A stretch of DNA of 64,000 nt, from the NCBI RefSeq assembly GCF_020400605.1, contig NZ_JAINRD010000016.1, positions 124,001 to 188,000 of the forward strand, given 5' to 3'. The notes beneath the pieces are model-generated. The model was not told the origin of the DNA and made no database searches. It was given only the letters and a program-made list of their open reading frames with translations. Both the position numbers and the translations under genes were made by a program. This document shows positions 60,153-64,000 of the stretch, in pieces. This stretch comes from Streptomyces aculeolatus (lineage in GTDB: Bacteria; Actinomycetota; Actinomycetes; Streptomycetales; Streptomycetaceae). The first letter of the stretch is position 1. The number at the start of each line of letters is the position of its first letter.

Positions 60153-61649
60153 GTGCGCCAGGGCACACATCCGACTCCGCAGTCCCCCTCCCGACCGCGG
60201 CTGTTACGGGCCGGGGTGCTCGGCGCCGCGACGGTGCTGTGCGTCCCCGTCGCCCTCGCGGGCGGCGCGGCCCCCGCACCCGCCGCCGCGGCGCCGCCGC
60301 CCCGCCCGGCCGCTCCGGACGGCGCCGTCCCGCCGCTCACCGGCACCGCGCCGCGGCCGGACGCCGCCGCCCCGCCCGCGCTCACCACGACCACCACCGG
60401 CCGCGAGGACGACGGCGTGCTCCTCACCACCCCGGCCCCGGTCGGCGGCGACCTCGCGGGCGCGGCGATCTACGACAACGCCGGCGAGCCGGTGTGGTGG
60501 AAGCCCGGCCCGTACATGAACCTGGAGCCCCTCACGTTCCGCGGTGAGCCCGCGCTGAGCGTGTTCGACAACACCGACGCCGGCGGCGAGTACCTCCTGC
60601 TGAACTCCTCCTACCAGGAGATCGCCTCGTACCGGATGGACGGCTTCTTCACCGACAGCCACGAGTTCGAGGTCAGCCCCGACGGCTCCCGCGTGCTGCT
60701 GCTCGGCTTCTCCTTCGTCACCCGCGACCTCACCGAGTACGGCGGCAAACCGGACGCGCAGGTCATCGACGCCGTCGTCCAGGAGCAGGACGCGGCCACC
60801 GGCGAGGTGCTGTTCGAGTGGAGCGCGCTGGACCACATCCCGCTGACGGAGACCCAGGAGCCCCTCACCGGGGAGCTGGTGGACCCCGTGCACGCCAACT
60901 CCCTGGCGTACGACACGGACGGCGACCTGCTCATGAGCGCCCGGCACACCAGCACCGTCTACAAGATCGACCGGGAGTCGGGCGCGGTGCGCTGGCGCCT
61001 CGGCGGCGCCGCGAGCGACTTCGCCTTCGCCTCCCCCGCCCAGCGCCCCAGCTACCAGCACGACGCCCGGCGGCTGCCGGACGGGCGGCTGATGCTCTTC
61101 GACAACGGCAACAGGAACGACCCGCAGCGCTCCCGCGGCGCCGTGTACGAGCTGGACGAGGAGGCGATGACCGCCCGGCTCGCCGACGACCTGCAGACCC
61201 CGGAGCCGGTGTTCACGCTCTTCGCGGGCTCCGCCCGGCAGACGGCCGGCGGCAACGTCCTGCTCGGCTACGGCAGTTCGGGGACGATGGCGGAGTTCGC
61301 GGACGGGGAGCCGGTGTTCACGGGGACGTTCGCGCAGGGCTCGTACAGCTACCGGGCGATACGCACGGACTGGACGGGCACGCCCGCCACGCGGCCGGCC
61401 GTGGAGTGGCGCGAGCCGGGCACGCTCGCGATGAGCTGGAACGGCGCCACGGAGGTCGACGCCTGGCGGATCGAGGCGGGCACGTCGCGCCGGGCGCTGA
61501 CGACGGCGGACACGGTCGCGCGGAGCGGCTTCGTCACGACGGCGGAGGTGGCAGTGCCCGGAGGTGCGGAGGTGGTCCGCGTCAGCGCGGTGGACGCGGA
61601 CGGGAAGGTGCTGGCGAGCCGGACGGTGGCCGCGGACGGCGCGGGCTGA
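60153..61649 (+). CDS. Secreted arylsulfotransferase (ASST)-like protein
   Basis: 498 residues from GTG 60153 (AGGAGG six bases upstream). Signal peptide (~15-50, RLLRAGVLGAATVLCVPVALAGG), a Pro/Ala-rich stretch, then a six-bladed propeller of the arylsulfotransferase family (~85-430: VWWKPGPYMNLEP, DSHEFEVSPDGSRVLLLGF, VDPVHANSLAYDTDGDLLMSAR, QHDARRLPDGRLMLFDNGN). The HxxR/HDxR-type histidines are retained, but the C-terminal ~70 residues look like a separate fibronectin-like domain. Sulfate transfer between phenols is known for the bacterial family; activity in this branch is unproven. Confidence 0.88.
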   Translation: MRQGTHPTPQSPSRPRLLRAGVLGAATVLCVPVALAGGAAPAPAAAAPPPRPAAPDGAVPPLTGTAPRPDAAAPPALTTTTTGREDDGVLLTTPAPVGGDLAGAAIYDNAGEPVWWKPGPYMNLEPLTFRGEPALSVFDNTDAGGEYLLLNSSYQEIASYRMDGFFTDSHEFEVSPDGSRVLLLGFSFVTRDLTEYGGKPDAQVIDAVVQEQDAATGEVLFEWSALDHIPLTETQEPLTGELVDPVHANSLAYDTDGDLLMSARHTSTVYKIDRESGAVRWRLGGAASDFAFASPAQRPSYQHDARRLPDGRLMLFDNGNRNDPQRSRGAVYELDEEAMTARLADDLQTPEPVFTLFAGSARQTAGGNVLLGYGSSGTMAEFADGEPVFTGTFAQGSYSYRAIRTDWTGTPATRPAVEWREPGTLAMSWNGATEVDAWRIEAGTSRRALTTADTVARSGFVTTAEVAVPGGAEVVRVSAVDADGKVLASRTVAADGAG

Positions 61650-61750
61650 CGGCGCGGGCTGACCGGACCGGGGGCCGGCACCTGCGGAGGCCGGACGGCG
61701 GTTCGCGGGGGCGGCGTTTCCCGGGCAGGCGGTCCGTACGGGCCCGGCCG

Positions 61751-62332
61751 TCAGCGGCTCGTACAGCACGGGGTCGGGGCCGGGGCCTCGAACGGGATCA
61801 GCGTCTCCGCCGCCGCCGGGATCACCGCGAGCACCAGCCGCCCGTCGAGCCACTGCGGGCGCACGTGCCCGCGGGTGACCATCCGCGCCTCCCCCGGCGG
61901 GCCGTGCGGCGCGCCGAGCAGCACGACCTGCTCGATCGCCGAGGAGTCCAGCAGCTCGCCGACCGTCATGGTCCCGGTCAGCGCGTCCGCCCCCGGGTAC
62001 AGCACCGCGCGGCCGACGCTGCGCGCGGCGTGCTCGGCGGCGGCGCGGGCCGCCGCCTCGGCGTGCTCGGCGGGGCCGTGGCGGGTGCCGCCGGGCAGCC
62101 CCGCGACGGCGTGCCCGCGCGCGGTGAGCCACCGCCAGGCGGCGGCCGCGTCTCCGGCGCCGCCGAGGGCGAGGGACACGGCGATACGGGGCCTCTCCCC
62201 CGCGACGAGGTGGGTGCAGCCGTACGCGGTGCGCGGCAGCCGCAGTTCGCCGGCGAGCGCGTGCAGCAGGTGGTCCGCGTCGCGCAGTTCGGTCAGTCCG
62301 GGGTCGGCGCCGAGGACGTAGGCGCCGCTCAT
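61751..62332 (-). CDS. Unrecognised conserved-looking protein with C-terminal Cys-Cys
   Basis: 193 residues, no signal peptide or membrane segment. Visible features: GLTELRDADHLLHALAGELRLP and an alpha/beta pattern with VSLALGGAGDA, GRAVLYPGADALTG, EQVVLLGAPHGPPGEAR, and a C-terminal PTPCCTSR. I cannot assign a family. Its ATG overlaps the stop of an upstream 27-residue His-rich ORF (ATGA), so translation is probably coupled. Confidence 0.7.
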   Translation of the reverse strand: MSGAYVLGADPGLTELRDADHLLHALAGELRLPRTAYGCTHLVAGERPRIAVSLALGGAGDAAAAWRWLTARGHAVAGLPGGTRHGPAEHAEAAARAAAEHAARSVGRAVLYPGADALTGTMTVGELLDSSAIEQVVLLGAPHGPPGEARMVTRGHVRPQWLDGRLVLAVIPAAAETLIPFEAPAPTPCCTSR

Positions 62333-62412
62333 GCGCGGTGGCGGGTCGCGGTGCGGGCGGCGGGCTCCGCGCCCGGCCGGCGGTGGTCGCGGTGTCGGTG
62401 TCCGTGGCCCAT
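62329..62412 (-). CDS. 27-residue His/Arg-rich leader ORF
   Basis: MGHGHRHRDHRRPGAE followed by RTATRHRA; six His and eight Arg in 27 residues. ATG 62412 is preceded by GGGAGGGCGTC, one of the best ribosome sites in the region, and the TGA overlaps the ATG of the next gene. Too short for standard gene finding. It could be a metal-binding micropeptide or a translational leader that controls the downstream gene. Confidence 0.6.
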   Translation of the reverse strand: MGHGHRHRDHRRPGAEPAARTATRHRA

Positions 62413-62567
62413 GACGCCCTCCCAGTCGTGCCGGGTGCCGCGTACCGACGCGGCGGCTGCTGCCGAGGGTCGGGCCGCAAGGTGAACGCCGCGCGACCCG
62501 GCGGTGATCCGCGAAGGGCCGTACGGCGGCGGCTTCGAGGGTGGGCCCCGACGGACCTCAGCCGCCC

Positions 62568-63344
62568 TCAGCCGCCGACGCCGTCCAGCAGCCCCAGGTC
62601 CGGCGGCACCAGCGCCGTTGCCGCCACCAGGTCCGTCAGCAGCCGGTGGTCCGGTGTGCAGCCCTGCGGCTCCGGCGCCTCCCCGTCCCGTACCGCGGGC
62701 GGATGCGGCACGTCGCGCGCCAGCCGCCGGCGTATGTCCTCCACCCGGCGCGCCACCTCCGCCGCGCCCCACCGCTCCCCCGGCCGCAGGAACGCCAGCA
62801 CCTCCGCCGCCTGCCGGTACGGCAGCGGGCGCGGATCCGACTCGTGGCGCAGATACCGCTGCCCCAGCACCACGAGCACCAGCCGCTCGTCCTCCGAGAG
62901 GGCCCACGCCGCCGGCGGCGTGCCGGGGAGGCTGCCCGCGGGCACCGGTTCCGTGCGGACCACGTACAGCTCCACCAGGTGCTCGCGGAAGCCGGTCCCC
63001 TTGACGAACACCGGTGTGTACCCGCCGGCCAGCGGCACGCGCTCCGAGCCCGGCGGCAGCAGCCGGCCGCGCGGCAGCCGCAGCGCCTGCTGGCCGGTGT
63101 TGCGCAGCGTCCAGCCGCCCTCCAGGCAGGTCAGCTCGCCGTGCCGCCGGCTCACGCCCTGGTCGCGCCGGCCGACGTACAACTCGACGTCCCCGCCCGC
63201 GCCCTCGTCCCCCGGCCCGCGCCCGAACCGGACGGTCAGGCCGGGCAGCGGGGCCACCTCGATGCCGTCGGCGGCCGAGCGCGCGTGCAGCGTGCCCGGC
63301 CGCGCGGGCGTCACGCCACGGGCCAGGCTGTCGCGCGCGCTCAT
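62568..63344 (-). CDS. FHA-domain protein
   Basis: 258 residues from ATG 63344 (GAGGACACCGGTG upstream). The ~50-150 region is a forkhead-associated domain: VELYVGRRDQGVSRRHGELTCLEGGWTLRNTGQQ with the Arg and Ser-Arg-Arg-His phosphothreonine-binding residues. The C-terminal half is helical (WALSEDERLVLVVLGQRYLR; a winged-helix-like block RQAAEVLAFLRPGERWGAAEVARRVEDIRRR). FHA proteins read Ser/Thr-kinase signalling. Upstream lies the end of a possible kinase-like extracytoplasmic protein. Confidence 0.85.
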   Translation of the reverse strand: MSARDSLARGVTPARPGTLHARSAADGIEVAPLPGLTVRFGRGPGDEGAGGDVELYVGRRDQGVSRRHGELTCLEGGWTLRNTGQQALRLPRGRLLPPGSERVPLAGGYTPVFVKGTGFREHLVELYVVRTEPVPAGSLPGTPPAAWALSEDERLVLVVLGQRYLRHESDPRPLPYRQAAEVLAFLRPGERWGAAEVARRVEDIRRRLARDVPHPPAVRDGEAPEPQGCTPDHRLLTDLVAATALVPPDLGLLDGVGG

Positions 63345-63522
63345 CACCGGTGTCCTCGGATACGGTCCATCGCAGGTCCCCTCGGCTGCGGCCGGCTGCT
63401 GCCGACGCCCCACCGTGCTCCCTGCCCCCGGGGACCCCTCCCCGCCGCCGGTCACGGGCCTGGCGGAACCCGCGCGGCCGGTCCCTGCGGGCGGTCCGTG
63501 CCGGAGTCGTGGACCGTGTCCC

Positions 63523-64000
63523 TCAGAGCTTCGGCAGCTCCCCCGCGGCCGTCTCGGCGAGCCGCGTGGCCATCCCGCACAGGTCGTCCGGCGACTCGTC
63601 GTCGCCGTCGAGGGTGAGGTAGAGCAGTTCGACGGCCTTCTGACCGTTCTCGTCGGGGTACTCGCGGTACTCGACCCGCACCGTGCAGGTGTCCTCGCCG
63701 TCGTACTCCGGGGAGACGACGGTGTCGCGGCCCGCCAGCACGGTCACCTTGCCGTCCTCGCCGCTGAGCGGCTGGTCGCGGTCGTAGCGCAGCTGGACCT
63801 CTATGTCGCGCGTGGTGCTGTACCAGTCGCAGTCCCAGTTGCCGAAGCCCACGTCCGGGTCGCCCGCGTCGATGCCGGGCACGATCTCCAGCGCGCGGGC
63901 GTCGAGCAGCCGGCAGGCGTCCAGCCACAGCAGGGACACGTCCGCCGCGGGCGGATCGCGGCGCGGGACGGTGCGGTTCTCGGCGCGGGCCCTGCCCAGC
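63523..64000 (-). CDS. C-terminal part of an extracytoplasmic protein (5' end outside window)
   Basis: 159 residues visible. The sequence DACRLLDARALEIVPG, WDCDWYST, DTCTVRVEYREY and DDLCGMATRLAETAAGELPKL has four regularly spaced Cys, resembling DUF3558-type or kinase C-terminal sensor domains that form two disulfides outside the membrane. No kinase motifs are in the visible part, so the identity is uncertain. The neighbouring FHA gene makes a Ser/Thr kinase plausible. Confidence 0.6.
   Translation of the reverse strand, partial: LGRARAENRTVPRRDPPAADVSLLWLDACRLLDARALEIVPGIDAGDPDVGFGNWDCDWYSTTRDIEVQLRYDRDQPLSGEDGKVTVLAGRDTVVSPEYDGEDTCTVRVEYREYPDENGQKAVELLYLTLDGDDESPDDLCGMATRLAETAAGELPKL

Noticed and set aside
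56906..60430. 1174-codon minus-strand frame in front of the LysR gene
   Set aside because: Only the last 302 codons are the LysR protein; the rest is antisense to the EamA, asparaginase and sulfotransferase genes.

Overview
The window is high-GC actinobacterial chromosome and looks like Streptomyces or a close relative. Evidence: nearly all codons end in G or C, GTG and TTG starts are frequent, there is a conservon (histidine-kinase-like / roadblock / DUF742 / GTPase), there are XRE-DUF397 and DUF574 methyltransferase genes, and one surface protein carries an LAXTG-type (class E sortase) signal. Only four in-frame TTA (bldA-type) codons were found, in three genes. About 50 genes are supported. 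No tRNA, rRNA, insertion sequence, prophage or CRISPR array was seen.

Layout. 1-5.1 kb (all minus): the 5' part of a secreted PA14/beta-propeller/CBM protein that runs off the left edge, a DapA-family aldolase/lyase, a DnaQ-type exonuclease and a ROK regulator with a TTA codon. 5.3-12.1 kb (minus): a complete molybdenum hydroxylase operon, coxS-coxL-coxM-moxR-coxE-coxG, whose large subunit has the form II active-site loop. 12.4-16.8 kb: a small secreted protein, a Tat-exported sulfite-oxidase-like enzyme, a proline-rich surface protein, a DUF4239 membrane protein and an aldo/keto reductase. 16.8-20.1 kb: a KAS III-like enzyme, a secreted glycerophosphodiester phosphodiesterase and a lipoprotein of the endonuclease/exonuclease/phosphatase fold. 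20.2-24.5 kb (minus): a glycerol module of FGGY kinase, FAD glycerol-3-phosphate dehydrogenase with a BFD [2Fe-2S] tail, and a second flavoprotein. 24.5-28.5 kb: the conservon. 28.6-31.2 kb: an APC permease and an unrecognised protein with two TTA codons.

31.7-38 kb is an iron/heme-uptake locus. Two double-HtaA surface proteins (one with an LAATG sorting signal) are divergent from an hmuTUV-type heme ABC transporter, and a near-perfect DtxR-type iron box lies between them. 38-43.9 kb holds small regulatory and metabolic genes: a GNAT enzyme, a YdeI-like protein, a DUF574 methyltransferase (TTA), DUF397, an XRE regulator, a small divergent protein, a rhamnose-mutarotase/SDR pair and a TetR regulator. 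44-54.4 kb: an ABC exporter divergent from the TetR gene, then two very large secreted subtilisin-like proteases flanking a LuxR-type regulator. Both protease genes have the same GCGAC-N2-GTCGC palindrome 50-60 bp upstream of their starts. 54.5-57.8 kb: pcaH-pcaG-pcaD of the protocatechuate branch with a LysR gene upstream. 57.9-61.6 kb: an EamA transporter, a secreted isoaspartyl peptidase/asparaginase and an arylsulfotransferase-like protein. 61.7-64 kb: an unrecognised protein coupled to a 27-residue His-rich ORF, an FHA-domain protein, and the C-terminal part of an extracytoplasmic protein cut by the right edge.

Several gene ends carry long perfect GC-rich hairpins without U-tracts, which look like the local form of transcription terminator.
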